The notes under the pieces: model-generated | What the model saw: the letters and a program-made list of their open reading frames with translations, nothing else | What the model was told of the DNA's origin: nothing | The model's database searches: none | Program-made: the position numbers and the translations under genes | Assembly (NCBI GenBank): GCA_900073065.1 | Contig: FJOG01000081.1 | Location: 26,755 to 90,754, forward strand | Direction: 5' to 3' | From: Phialocephala subalpina | Taxonomy: Eukaryota; Ascomycota; Leotiomycetes; Helotiales; Mollisiaceae | Length of the DNA: 64,000 nt | Part shown: one piece after another, positions 40,387 to 52,496 of the stretch | Position numbering within the stretch: position 1 is the stretch's first letter | Layout: each line of letters begins with the position of its first letter

Positions 40387-41408
40387 ATTATACGACTCCG
40401 TTTGAACGTAGGAGAGAATTGTCAATGGCTGCCACATCGCCTTCCCTACGGTAGCACCTAGTCTGTAAATACAACTTTCTGTCGATCTCTATAGACTCTA
40501 GATAAATAAAAATGCAAATAAATCGATAAATGGGTTTTGCGAGCTATTGAGATGAGGTGTGAGTCGGGAAGGAACGCTCGAGCGTAGCACTAAATAGGCC
40601 AAAACGCGTCTATTATTGGTGGACGAGGAGGCTTGTGCTTTCCCCCAACAAGTGCTCTCTTCTCGTCGACTTCCAAGTTCCTATCAACTATACTCTCATT
40701 AACTGAACTCCTAAGATTGGACCTCTAGCACTAGACTTCTGGCACTAGACTTCTGGCACTGGATCTCTCTGGCACTGGATATCTCTCTGGCACTGGATCT
40801 TTAACACTGGATTACTAGACCTCTAGCAGTGGACTTTTGGGACTTTAAGAGGTACGCGTTACTTACTCTTAAAAACTCTGTCTAATTCTGAAGTCTAGGT
40901 CTTATAAAACGAGCGAACAAACTTATCGAGTCGAAGCAACTTCTAATCGAGAAAGTAGACTGTGAATAAAGAGGGCAGGCAAGTAAGAAGGCAGGAAAGC
41001 ATATATGCAAGAGTTGGATCTGGGAATAGTGGCATATTTAGGTATTGGTAGATGGGCAAAAGAATAGGAGCCATTTTAAAATAAATCAGTTAATAAATAT
41101 CGAATAAATTATACTTCAAAATCTCGATTATAGGGTGCACAATTTATTACGGCATTATAGACTTTTTATAGAGTTATAGTCTATATTATATAGAGTAATT
41201 CTTTACCTATTATAGACTTAGAATTAATAAATTTATCAACTTTTTGTATGATTTTATGGACTCTATGCCACCGTAGGGTAACGTCGACATGAGAAAGCAA
41301 GAATATCACGTCACCTATGGGGACTTCCACAGTGTCTTGAGGACTAGTTCAAGATATGGATGGACTAATAGTTGGTTGAGAGGATATCGCCAAATATCTG
41401 TAATAATC
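40387..41408. other. Unassigned region left of the Kelch gene
   Basis: Contains a small minisatellite (40722-40850) and an AT-rich stretch near 41060-41270. No gene seen. Confidence 0.45.
40722..40850 (+). repeat. Degenerate minisatellite, CTGGCACTGGAT-type units
   Basis: About seven to eight irregular units of 13-20 bp built on CT[AG]GCACT[AG]GA[CT]T in a row. Unit length varies through small TCTCT insertions. Confidence 0.7.
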
Positions 41409-42425
41409 CTATAGTTGGAAGTAGCTAGTGTAGTTCGTCGGTAAACCACCCTCATGCAGACCACCTCCTGGAATATAAACCCTATCACCAATTGCCACTC
41501 CAGCAGTCCCATGTCTCGGGATATCCATTGATGCATACGACCCCCACGTATTTGTCGCGGTGTCATAAGCTTGGTTCTGAGGAGAAACACCAGAAGCAGT
41601 ATCTTGGTCTCCCTCTCCACCAATAACGAAGATCTGAGTTCCGATCACCCCCGAAGCACCTCCTCCACGAGCAATTGGCATGGGCGCCAAGCCCGTACTC
41701 CAACAGTTACTTTCGAGATCATACGCAAAGACTGTGTCCTTGGTATTGTTATGTCCATATGCTCGGCCACCGAGCACATACAGCTTATTGTCAACCATCC
41801 CAACACCAGCATGATCTCTCGGCTCAGGCATATCCGGAAGAACCGCAAATCGCTTCGTCACAACATCATACGACGTAAAAAGAGAGATTGTACCCTCCTC
41901 GTCATCCGTTAAATTCGTATTTGCCAACCCTCCAGCCAGATACACCGTACTGCCACTAACACTCACAGCCGCGCTCCCCGTCCATCTCCCCTTTGGTAAT
42001 TCGCCGATACTCGTCCAAACATCTAGTGTCGGATCATACTCAAAACACGCGCCGGTTGCATTCCAGAACGTCGTGCTGTCAGCAACGGTGGTTAAACCAC
42101 CCAAGACGTAGATTTTACCATTGACGACGGCGGAATTGGGATGGTTGAGAGGGAGCGGGAGAGGAGCGACGGTTGTCCAGAGGTTGGTTGGGAGTGAGTA
42201 TTTTTGGACGGTGGTTACGGTTGGATAGGTGGAGTTGGTGAAGGGGTAGATTCCGCCGAGAATGTAGAAGGTGGTGTTGTTGAGTTTTATGGCGCCGTGT
42301 TCTTGGCGGGGTTGGAGTGCTATTGGGGCGATGGCTGTCCAGGAGCCGGAGTGAGGAGCTAGGATTGTGGTGCTGGAAATTAGTCCTAGTAGAAGGAAGA
42401 GAGTTGACAGAGTGTGGAGAAACAT
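41409..42425 (-). CDS. Secreted Kelch-repeat protein (338 aa)
   Basis: Single exon. Residues 1-23 are a classic signal peptide (M-F-L-H-T-L-S-T-L-F-L-L-L-G-L). Six Kelch blades follow, each with a hydrophobic strand ending in Gly-Gly: Y-I-L-G-G, Y-V-L-G-G, Y-L-A-G-G, Y-V-L-G-G, F-V-I-G-G, Y-I-P-G-G, and Trp/Tyr pairs further on. Several N-x-[ST] glycosylation sequons (N-N-T-T, N-S-T, N-A-T, N-L-T, N-Y-T) support secretion. The length fits one six-bladed propeller without a catalytic domain. It resembles the galactose-oxidase-like Kelch propeller group, but no copper-site residues were identified. Role unknown; it may act at the cell surface or outside the cell. Confidence 0.85.
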   Translation of the reverse strand: MFLHTLSTLFLLLGLISSTTILAPHSGSWTAIAPIALQPRQEHGAIKLNNTTFYILGGIYPFTNSTYPTVTTVQKYSLPTNLWTTVAPLPLPLNHPNSAVVNGKIYVLGGLTTVADSTTFWNATGACFEYDPTLDVWTSIGELPKGRWTGSAAVSVSGSTVYLAGGLANTNLTDDEEGTISLFTSYDVVTKRFAVLPDMPEPRDHAGVGMVDNKLYVLGGRAYGHNNTKDTVFAYDLESNCWSTGLAPMPIARGGGASGVIGTQIFVIGGEGDQDTASGVSPQNQAYDTATNTWGSYASMDIPRHGTAGVAIGDRVYIPGGGLHEGGLPTNYTSYFQL

Positions 42426-42831
42426 GGTGAGTGAAGATGTTTGAGGATTGTGAGAGGGAGGTGGACTGGGGATTTAGGTAGAGCATCGTCGGAAGGATTG
42501 GTACGTGGGTTGGGCTAGTGGGAAGCATTGACGGTCTCCGGTGTCTTCACTAATTATCCGCTGCAATGTAGGTGTAGGTTGCATCCAAGACGTAGCACCC
42601 AGTCATTTTCTTATCGATCTGCATGAAAGTGCAGAAATCAGCTTAGTGCACCTACCTCAGAAATTTAGGCGAGGACTTGTCACGACTCAGGATCTCCGCT
42701 CGAGCGCCACTTTCCACTATTGCACATACCTAGTAGCTTTGGGAGAACTGCGAGACCTAACCCTCCTATGTAGATACGGTTTTCTCTTCCTTAGCAGGTG
42801 AAAGCTGCTGCTATCGAAGATTTGCAGTAGA
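42426..42831. other. Intergenic between Kelch and HET genes
   Basis: 5' flank of the Kelch gene and 3' flank of the HET gene. No feature recognised. Confidence 0.4.
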
Positions 42832-44500
42832 CTAGATCAAAAGAAGATCAGAGTCACCGCAGCTTCCAAAGCTGTCCTGCCAATTGAAACCAATGAAAGT
42901 TCCAACCCTTCTGTAATTACCCTCGCCAAAATCAACTGCCTCTACCAAAACAAGTCCATAGCTCTGGAGGTTATCGTACCCGAGTAACAAACACCACGTG
43001 TCCGCCCTCGAGACATTCGAGTTCCATGTTTCTAAGCTAGTCGTGGTTCGTCCTATGCCGTCTAGCTCATCAATATCTCGCAGGTCCATCCAGACAGCGG
43101 CATAGCCTTTAGAACCAAACTTAATTTTCCCTTGTTTGGCTTCTGCTCGGATAAGTGGTCCATGTAACAATAACCACTCATCTCCTTCTGTAGTCGTTTC
43201 CGAACCACTTTGGGAAGAATCGGGGAAGGTAGCAAGGATTTTAGTTCTCAGTTTGATATCCGTATTCGGTATGAAGTACATGCAATTACCATTCACTGAA
43301 GCCCATGACCAAGATGGCGCTCTGTAGCTTTCTGGCGGGTCAATAATTGCAATGTTTCCCACAACCAGCCATCTCTGGGACCATAAAAGATCAACAATGA
43401 GTGTCTGCTTCCAGAGGCCGTAAATGTAATCCTTCCCAGTGGCTTGGCCGTATACAGAAGCAAGACCAGTCAATGCTGGGAGCTTGTCTTTTTCATCTGT
43501 AAGGTTCCGGCAGGTGTAGTCTCGAATTACAGTGTGCCAGTCCGAGGGAGACGGCTTGTCAGACAGTTTTTTAAAGAGGATTCCATGGGTGTGAGAATTG
43601 TAGCATTCCCAGTACAGTTCCTCGCTCCCGAATATCAGGACTCGTGGTGAGAGCATCTGTTTCGATATTTGTCAGTAAGTATAACTTTACAGGTAATCTT
43701 ACAACGGACGATACTGGCCGTAAGTCAAATTGAAGGCCAGAGGTCGAAAATCGAGGCGAACTTACTCGTTCTTGGAGTGCCCATGCTCGAGAATAGAGAG
43801 GATCTTTTCCTAAAGCAAATGGGGTTGGTAAACGTGGGATCCCGTTAGGAGTCCAGTCTTGCATCAGTCCGTGATGAACATCGGGTCCAAGCGCGGCTGA
43901 AATCGTGAGGAATGAGCCTCCATAGATTTCTGCCATTTTAGCAGACTCTGCTGTCCAGTCTGAGGGCGAATCTTGTATGATGCATAAAGCGTCGACCCAA
44001 ATGTATCGCATTCCGAGTCCTCGGGTAATGAGAATGGCGTCTTGGATGGTGAGGGGTAATTTATCCCACGGTATTATTTCCTTCATGCTTTTCAGGTTGT
44101 CGAGCGTGGTGATGAAGTTTTGAGATTTTCCCCAGCAATAACTAAGAGTTGTATATTTGAACTCCTCCCCTGTCTCCGACTGCGTTGCAGACGTCGATTT
44201 CTGCAAAGTCTCTACTTGATCACGCACATGCTCATCTGCCTTACCTTGTGGTCCAGCTGGGGCATTGCTTCTAGCTGTCCTCTCATTCGGCTCGACTTGA
44301 TCATTCGAAATATATAGGAATGGATGTTTTGATCCATCTGCAGGGCCGACATCAATCACCCGAGTCGGGAGCTTGGTTGCAGCCTGGGAACGACATCTTT
44401 CGTGGCCTTCGAGGCAGGCAGTAAGGTGCGATTGTGCTCTTTCCAGCGTGTTGTTCAACCATTTGGACTTGTCGTCCAGACTTGTCTCAAGAAAGGCCAT
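42832..44500 (-). CDS. HET-domain protein (2 exons, ~519 aa)
   Basis: Exons run 44500-43766 and 43656-42832; the 109-bp intron (GTAAGT...ACAG) joins L-Q-E-R to M-L-S-P-R in frame. The N-terminal part has C-L-E-G-H-E-R-C-R. The HET domain shows Y-T-T-L-S-Y-C-W-G, L-P-L-T-I-Q-D-A-I, M-R-Y-I-W-V-D-A-L-C-I-I-Q-D and Y-S-R-A-W-A-L-Q-E-R. The second exon has the expected Y-R-A-P-S-W-S-W-A-S motif. It is shorter than the HET protein at 24 kb and shows no fused domain. Expected role is non-self recognition and incompatibility signalling. Confidence 0.87.
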
Positions 44501-45430
44501 AATTCATACTGCAAGACACCCTCGTCGTCGGGCATGTTGAGGATTGCGAGCAGTCTCTTGGTGTTAGAAGCTGAAACTTCCATTGCAAGGGTGGTAATGC
44601 TATGGTCACGTGTTAACGGTAGATGGCCACCTGCAGGATTGTCATAGTTTTGGAGAAATCATTGAAAGGAGACAATTTTGATAATAATAACGATAGAATG
44701 AGATCGTGCATACGCAAAACAAGGAAAAGGGGTTGTGTTAAGTCACGTGCCAAACCTGCATCGACGTTGAGATTTTTCGCGATCGCGTCGTACCAAACTT
44801 TCCTCGATAGGAGGACGTTGCGCTCCTGGGCGCATGCGCTGGAAGCACGACTACCCTAGCAATTGTTTACTTCCCCGCTGGCACCTATCTGATTTCATTG
44901 GCGCTATACCGATCCCTATCTATCAGCTCGGGGCTACCGAAGTTCTGCGTTGGTTGAGCACTGAAAGACTATTGGGATTTCCGATGATTTGGGTGTAATA
45001 GTAGTCGATGATCGAGGATGGAGCCACCAATGTGTTCTACAGGCAGATTCAGAATATCGTCTTTGATCTGACCGGGATCCCCGCAAGCAACAGATTAACG
45101 GCGCTGCATTAGCCTCCTGCTCAAGCAACTAGTCTGCAGAACTGTATTTTCAAGATGAGTAATGGAACTCAGCATCAGGGACTATTTATTGTACAGACTA
45201 TGGCTCAATACTTTTTTAACCGGCCCTTCGTACGAAGTAGCGTGATGTGAATTGATGGCTGGCCCGGAATAACGGTTAATCCGGATGAGTCCGAGATTTT
45301 CAATCGGCTTCTGTACAGGAACCTACAACCTCGTCGGTGCACTTTGGCAACCTCAACGAACCACATCCACCAGCAATATCAGAATCCAACAGAGTGCATT
45401 GCAAGTCGCCAAGGGGCGCAATTCAGCAAG
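44501..45430. other. Intergenic region between divergent HET and Clr5 genes
   Basis: About 930 bp holding the promoters of both genes. It contains an isolated TCGTACGA at about 45227 like the motif of the hAT element, but nothing else of that element. The Clr5 frame is open upstream to about 45340 without an ATG. Confidence 0.4.
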
Positions 45431-47480
45431 ATGGTGTATGATTGGGAGAACAAAGAGGAGATATGCTACCGCATGTACATCGAGGAGAAGAAATCCCTCG
45501 AAGAAATCATGGATTACATGAAAGAACATCACAAGTTCACCCCCAGGTATGCCGCTGCACGTACTTCACCGTACAGGATCCATACCGTCATCCGTACTGA
45601 CAATATCAAGCAAACGCGCCTTCCAGACCCAGTTCAAGCGATGGGATTTCCCCTCCAAGCAAAATCCTGCCCACAAGAATGCCGCCCTCGTCCAGCGAGT
45701 CAAGGAGCTATGGGACTGCAATACCTCCCAACGGGAGATGCTCCGAACCCTTAACGACGAAGGATTTGATATCAAGGAGCGGGAGCTTATGCGAGTTCGC
45801 GCGAAGAATCGATGGCTGTTACGCGTTCCCAACGGCATGAAGACGAAGAAGCGCGATTCGGATCAGGATGTCATCAACCAATTGCAGCAAGCTCTATACC
45901 CGGATGGACAAATGGCGGATGCAGAGGCAGAGGAGGAACCTGTTGAGGAGATGACGATGCCTGATCCTCCTGCTCGGTCTACAAGAGGAGACTCTCCACC
46001 ACTCAGTCCTGAGGTGATGCGAAAGAGACAGGAGCGACTTGCCAAACTCCAAGCCGAATCTGCAGAACGTTGGGCAACACGAAAGCGAAGACGTCGAACT
46101 CGAGGCTGGGCCGGCCTGCCAGCAGATCCTCCAGGACCTCCTCGATTCCCCTCCGAGACCACAATCGACGAGAGCAAAGCCTTCTTGAGCCTCGATAACC
46201 GCCTATACCGAGACATACGGGCCCGTTTTCAACGAATATGCGAGGAGGCAGATATCATCAAGAAGACTATTGCAGGTCCAGAGAGATGGGAGGCTGCGAA
46301 GGATAGACTGATCCAAGAGAGTCAACATCTTCAAACCGTTTTCTGGGGCAACGAGGATAACCAAGAGGCAAAGAAGTTAGCATTGGATGTGGTTTGCAGC
46401 GATGTCACAAAGAGAATGCGGACTTTGGAACGTCGTATGACCATTGCCGAAGCCAAGAATTCTCTTGGTGTCAACCCAGAAGAATCACGTCAGCTACGAA
46501 ACGCTTTCTACCAGGTCCTGAAGGCAGACCATTTCACAAGCAAGCTGGAGGCGGGCGAAGATCATTGGAAGGAACTGAAGGCACAATGGATAAACGGCTC
46601 ACAGTTGCTTCAAAATATCCTTGCGCCAGGCGACTCGGATCCTCAACACCAAGAGAAAGTTAAGGCGATGGAAGTTCTTTGCAGAGATGTGATGAAGAGA
46701 TTACGAGACGACCAGACGAAGCGGGATCCAACGAGAAAGAAGAAATTCGACTCGAATTATACCGCGCCTGAACCAGACATGGACAACCCATTCGGTGCTG
46801 AAGAGGAGCCTGAAAATACTTTCCAATCCGAGCCAGATTCCTCCTTGATGCGTGCAGCTGCTCTCGCACAAGCACAGACTCAAATGCCCCAAATGCAGAA
46901 TCAAATGGTACAGGACCAACCTCGTGCACCGTCTCGATCGCAGAGTGGTATGGGGCGACCTCAGTCTCAACAGCAGCAGAGACCGCCTCCTCCCATGCAG
47001 CCTCACGGAGGCATGCTGGACCACAACAACATGCAAATTGATCCCTCACTCCTACTGGCTGCTGCCAATGACCCTTCACTCATGGGACGTGGAATGCAAG
47101 ATCAGTTCTCGAACCCACAATATACAGATCAACAATATGCGGCCCAAGCAGCTCAGGCAGCATTCCCACCAAGTCCTTCGTCATTTGCTGTTTACTTCCG
47201 TCTTCATCCGGCATCTGATGTTCAGTCAAATGCGAGGCTATGGGTTAGCACATTAAGTTCTATCACTGTTGATGAGCTTCGGCAATTGGCTGTTCTCAAA
47301 TTTCCAGGAACACTCGTCTTCCGCATCGAAGGTGTCATCAAGCAACCAAATGGTCACGAAATGACTTTGCCGATTGATCAGGACGAAGAGTTGGAGGCTT
47401 ATTTGGCAGCGATTCAAGGCGTGAAGCCTATCTTCTCTGTTCAGCTTGTCATGCCGTGGAAGAATGGTCCTCAGATGTGA
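45431..47480 (+). CDS. Clr5-domain protein, probable transcription-related factor (2 exons, ~661 aa)
   Basis: Exons run 45431-45546 and 45611-47480. The GTATGC...CAAG intron splits the Clr5 domain and its removal restores F-T-P-S-K-R-A-F-Q-T-Q-F-K-R-W-D-F. The Clr5 domain (residues 1 to about 55: W-E-N-K-E-E-I-C...Y-M-K-E-H-H-K-F...R-W) is a fungal N-terminal DNA-binding-like module. Then come an acidic Pro-rich stretch, a basic R-K-R-R-R-R-T-R segment (possible nuclear signal), two related helical segments each ending in V-x-C-x-D-V-x-K-R (tandem duplicates), a Gln/Met/Pro-rich region and a C-terminal compact domain (F-A-V-Y-F-R-L-H...D-E-E-L-E-A-Y-L) resembling a PB1-like or ubiquitin-like fold. 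Nuclear regulation is likely; targets are unknown. Confidence 0.8.
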
Positions 47481-48030
47481 AAGGGAGATGGTCGGGACTA
47501 CAGAACCGAGAGACATTGCTGATCATGTCTAGCTACAAATTTGCATGGTTTAGCTACGGCATCGGAGGCGTTGAAATAGTTGCTGGCGTTGCTTTGGAGT
47601 TTCCTGACTCCTTCCATATCTGTAGGAGATCAAACTTGGCGTTGGCTTATTTATAGACTGGCAAACAAATATCATCTTATTAACACGCATTTGAGCTATA
47701 AGTCACAGTGCAACGTAAATTGAACCCTTCAAAATGGTTCTAATCGGCTCAACGATCAAATAATCTTCATGTATCACTGTCGAGCTCAAAGTGGGCTATG
47801 GCGTGCTGACATTCGTCGAACGAGGTCGGAGTTGATGGCAAAATGTGGGGAAATCAAGCTTGCCTGAGCCGCAGTATTCCCGTGTGCAGCCTCCCAAATC
47901 CATCCTATCAACAACAATCTCCAAGCTGCATGTCAGCTCGCCCACTCTTCAAAGCCTGTCCTTATCTTCCATCTAATATCTCCTTCCCACATGTAACATC
48001 AAAGCACCATTTGTGCTCCTTCAAGACGAT
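47481..48030. other. Intergenic, presumed promoter of D-lactate dehydrogenase
   Basis: 550 bp between two plus-strand genes. No other feature recognised. Confidence 0.4.
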
Positions 48031-49965
48031 ATGACGATCCCACAAGCTCCTTCCAGAGCTCTGCTTTCCGCCCTCCGAAATTCTAGCTCCAGAGCTTCGA
48101 CCTCGAAAGTCCCCTGTCTCCGAACGACAGGTAGACAACTGAGATGGGAATCAACAGAACAGAGACCAGCTGGAGAAGGGAAATCTTTCAAAGGACAGCT
48201 CTACGAGAGTACAGCGGTGCGATTGGCGCGTGAAAGGCAAGAGCAGGAACGATTCTCGAAAGTTAGAAATGAAGGTTCTGGAGGAAAGAATGCGGCTTTG
48301 TCATTTGGTGCGAACTTCTATCTCCTCTCCAATGTCCCACCCAAAGCTGTTCACTGACTCTTGATCTTCTCCAGTTCTCCTAGCTACTGGCATCGCTGGC
48401 TATTACCTTGGAACCCAGACGACACCAGCTCCTTCGACAGCTTCGACTATCCCTATCAACGCCACCACTCCCCCGAAACACGATGTATCAGGCTCGAATA
48501 TGGAAGCTGCGTGGTCGGACTTCGTGGGCATAGTTGGAAAGGAACATGTCTCAACAGTGGATACAGATTTGCTGCACCACTCTGGCAGCGAATGGAGTAC
48601 GCATATTCACAAAGAGGAGGAGAAGGTCTTCTTGGTCGTATACCCAGAGAGCACGGAGCAGGTTAGCGAGATCATGAAGGTCTGCCATAAGAGGAGGATT
48701 CCAGTCACCGGGTATTCTGGCGGAACGAGCTTGGAGGGCCATTTTGCTCCAACGAGAGGGGGCATTTGCGTTGATTTTGGGAGAATGGGGAAGATTCTCA
48801 AGCTGCATAAGGAGGATATGGATGCTGTGGTTCAGCCAGCTGTTGGATGGGAAATGTTGAACGAGGAATTGGCGAAGGATAACCTTTTCTTCCCTCCGGA
48901 TCCAGGACCAGGTGCTATGATTGGAGGTATGGTTGGGACTGGTTGCAGTGGGACAAATTCATACCGATACGGCACGATGAGGGAATGGGTGCTGAGCTTG
49001 ACGATCGTCCTTGCAGATGGTACAATTATCAAGACGAGACAGAGGCCGAGGAAGAGCAGTGCTGGATATGATTTGACAAAGATGTTCATTGGAAGTGAAG
49101 GCACATTGGGTTTGGTTACGGAAGCTACGTTGAAGCTCACCACGAAGCCAAACACCACCTCTGTTGCGGTGTGCAGCTTTGGCAGCGTGAGACAGGCTGC
49201 AAATTGCGTTGCAAAGGTCGTTAGTGAGGGTGTGCCCATTGCTGCCATTGAGATCCTGGACGACTGCCAGATGCAGGCCATCAACGCCGCTGGCATGACT
49301 GAGAAGGAATGGACCGAAGCTCCAACACTCTTCTTCAAGTTCGCCGGAACTCCTGCAGCAGTGAAGGAGCAAATTGGCATGGTGAAGAGCCTGGCAAAGA
49401 GCACTGGAAGCAAGACCTTCGAGTTCGCGAAGAATGCCGATGAGCAAGTTGAGCTTTGGAGCGCGAGGAAAACAGCTCTCTGGTCGACGATGGCGATGAG
49501 AGAGAATGATACAGATCATGTCTGGACTGGTGACGTTGCGGTTCCTATCAGCAGGTTGCCTGATATCATCGAGGAAACCAAAGCGGATCTGGCGAAAAGT
49601 GGATTGTTTGCTTCGATCGTGGGGCACGTTGGTGATGGGAATTTTCATAGTATGTTTTCTTCTTGAAAGTACCGGACTTGAAACTGACACTTACAGCAAT
49701 TCTCCTCTACAACGACGATCAGCGAAAACAAGCTGAGGAGCTTGTCCATCGCATGGTGGTCAGGGCGGTAGAAATGGAAGGCACGGTCACGGGTGAACAT
49801 GGAGTTGGATTGGTGAAGAGAGATTATCTGAACCACGAGCTGGGTGAGACGACAGTGGATGCTATGCGGAAGTTGAAGCTGGCTTTCGATCCGTTGGCTA
49901 TTTTGAACCCCGATAAGGTGGTGAGGATACAGAAGCCAAAGCCGGGAGAGGTGCAACCTTGGTAG
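48031..49965 (+). CDS. DLD1: Mitochondrial D-lactate dehydrogenase (cytochrome c) (3 exons, ~606 aa)
   Basis: Exons run 48031-48307, 48375-49649 and 49697-49965; both introns have GT/AG ends and the joined frame is 606 residues. The N-terminus is rich in Arg/Ser without acids (mitochondrial presequence), followed by a short hydrophobic segment L-L-A-T-G-I-A-G-Y-Y (inner-membrane anchor). The FAD-binding domain is clear: P-V-T-G-Y-S-G-G-T-S-L-E-G-H, D-P-G-P-G-A-M-I-G-G-M-V-G-T-G-C-S-G, then G-S-E-G-T-L-G. The FAD-oxidase C-terminal domain has G-H-V-G-D-G-N-F-H and G-E-H-G-V-G...I-L-N-P-D-K-V. The enzyme oxidises D-lactate to pyruvate and passes electrons to cytochrome c. The symbol is by analogy with the yeast enzyme. 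Confidence 0.9.
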
Positions 49966-50336
49966 ATAGGAATGGAAACAATGGTACGCAAATACCCACC
50001 TCCCCCGGGACATTGAATAGCTGTGAGATATTCACCTCCTCTGGGACATTCAATCGGTGTGAAGTACCAATGTATCCTCGATTCTCAGCCACGGGAATAA
50101 CGCTTGTCAGCCTTGCGGTTTAGGTTGCTCCGGGTCGCTCAACGGGTAGCCACAGTATATTAAGCCCGCCCCGACTTGCCGCCGAATTTACCCGGAGCTT
50201 CCGCATCCGAGACATCTCCTCTTAACCTTCACCTCATCCTTTCCCGCGCCCGACATCCTTCCCACCTTCCATCATCATCGCATGGTTTTGCGCAGATACC
50301 AGCCACCAAGCGATATCCGAGTATCAATTCCCGAAT
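49966..50336. promoter_or_regulatory. Promoter region of the Zn2Cys6 factor gene
   Basis: 371 bp upstream of the factor's ATG. It contains TTACCCGG at 50189-50196, a sequence that recurs upstream of the amine oxidase gene, and a TATATTA at about 50155. Regulation by the factor itself is a hypothesis. Confidence 0.35.
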
Positions 50337-52496
50337 ATGTCTTCGACTGATCCACCTCAGCGCAAGCGCGTCTCGCAGGCTTGTCAGCCCTGTGGCGCAA
50401 AGAAGGTCAAGGTATGTGCAGTTGGGAGGGTTTGCGCGAGTAGAGGCTCATTGTGGCGAATAGTGCGATGGGGTTTATCCGATTTGTAGCCCTTGTCAGA
50501 ATAAGGGGTTGAGGTGTACTTATGGGGTTTCCAAGCGAAGGTATGTCGAGTCCTTGGGTATGCGCAAAGAGAAAACAGCATTGGTCTGCCATTGAAGGGG
50601 GTTCGAGGCAGCCTTGCATTATGCACTTGAGTACTAACGGCGATTCCGTAGAACCAGAGTCCCTGGAGTCAATCATGGCCCACGAACTCTTCAAGCGCGT
50701 CAATCACTCTCCAACATGTCCCCAGGAGGCTCAGAACACGTGCAGACACCTGGCTACCATCCAAGTGATGCTCATGCACCCGAGCTCCTACAAAAGTCAC
50801 GAGTCACTCTTGATATGATCTCTGGATCAGCATCGACGAGTCTGCTCCAGACCTACTTCAATTGCCTGCATCCGTTGTGGCCGATTCTGTACAAACCCCT
50901 CTACTCATCTTCCGACTACGCAAATCCGACGAATATGATGGCTCCTCCGTTGGTGGCTGCCATATTCGCCATCGCTTCCTGCATCGATCGTCCTCAGCAA
51001 TACACTCCAAACACCATTGTCGGGAAGTTTCCAGAGCCAACTCAGTTCTTCGAAGAAGCTTTGAATCTGCTTCAGCTGGTCGATGAGAACGATCGGACTC
51101 CCCGATTGAGCAGGGCTTTGACTCCATCTATCACGAATTGTCAGGTCTTGACGATCCTTTGTCTTCAACAGCATGGCGTCGCCGAGTACTCTCGAGCAGC
51201 GATTTTATGTGGTCTGGCATCAGCTATGGCAATCGAGCTCCGCATCCACCGACCATGCGAGTCCGAGGATCCAATTCAACGAGAAATCCAGTCCCGACTG
51301 TGGTGGAACCTCTACATCCTCGAGAAGATGATGTCCACGGAGATGGGTAGACCGGTCCTTCTGAGAGCCGAGGAATCAGATTGTCCCTTCCCATCGGAAC
51401 AAGAAGCAGATGAGTTCGAGTTAATGGCGGCGAGACCTGGAAGCCAAGGCGCGCTGGGTACGCCGTCGCACCTGAGAAGCGTACCGACGAAATTAAGGAC
51501 GATATCAGGCCTGCATACCACGATCAAGCTTTCGCAAATCTTCGAGAAACTTGCAAGAGAGATCTATGGCATCAAGGCACGGAAGACTATCCGTGAAAAT
51601 CAGGCTGAAGGCGAGGCAAAGCGAATGAGTTTGTGGTTCGCGTTGCAGGGATGGGAGAGAGAAATGGAAGGGTCTGCTCTCAGACTTGACTTGAGTAGGG
51701 AGTTATCGTCAGTTCCTGCTGCTGTAACAAATTATGTTGTGAGTATCTCATCGTCCTTCCTATACTTTGAAGTTGTCTGACCAAAGATAAAGATCATGTG
51801 GCATGCTACTATCCTTCTTCACCGGCCCTTCATCGCTCGATGGCCCTCAAACCCCGCTGCAGTAGACTCTACCAATCCTCTTGAAGTCTGTCTTCAAGCA
51901 GCAAACAACATCTGCCTAGTTCTCGAGAAATACTTCGATCGCCTGCTCGGCTTACCTTGTGATATGATCTTTAGTGTCTTCACGGCCGCGAGCATGCTAC
52001 TGTATCAATCGAAGCAATCCCAAGATGTGAATGGTGAGAACAGAAGGAGACTCCGGCTCTGTGTTCATTGGCTATCTGTGTTTGGGAAGTCGTGGAAGAG
52101 TGCTGGTGCAAGACATCAGTTGCTTTCTGATAGTAAGTTACCCCTCCTTTGTTTGATCCGCTTGGAACCGGCTAACGGTATGGAGTGTTCGATCTTCCCC
52201 ATCATCTCTCTGACCAACGTCCCAACAATCAAGTTCCTGGCACCTCGAACGATCAACCCCAGACTCCTCAACCGGGCCCACAATCGTCATGGACTGCTGT
52301 ATCTCATCATCCGGCCTCAGAGGCTTCTACCAGTGCTCCACATACCGCGGCTACACAATCGCCTGATGACTGGACATTTCTGCGAGACTTTGGAGATCCG
52401 ACGGACGAGTTTTATGAGCTTGATGTTCAGCTTCGAGGTTTGCTTGATGGTGGGTTTGATGCCGCTGCATTCAACTTCAATGGACAGATGGCATGA
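50337..52496 (+). CDS. Zn2Cys6 fungal-specific transcription factor (5 exons, ~631 aa)
   Basis: Exons run 50337-50411, 50464-50540, 50652-51738, 51787 (or 51793)-52132 and 52186-52496; lengths are in frame throughout. The binuclear cluster is encoded by exons 1-2: C-Q-P-C-G-A-K-K-V-K-C then C-S-P-C-Q-N-K-G-L-R-C, giving the C-x2-C-x6-C...C-x2-C-x6-C spacing. The middle region (L-L-Q-T-Y-F-N-C-L-H-P-L-W-P-I-L, R-L-W-W-N-L-Y-I-L-E-K, G-R-P) is the fungal-specific factor domain. The intron 3 acceptor is ambiguous by two codons. It would bind DNA at CGG-containing sites. The gene lies 0.76 kb upstream of a copper amine oxidase, a plausible target. Confidence 0.85.

Noticed and set aside
48832..49690. 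Long minus-strand frames (193 and 243 codons) opposite D-lactate dehydrogenase.
   Set aside because: Shadows of a strongly conserved coding strand.
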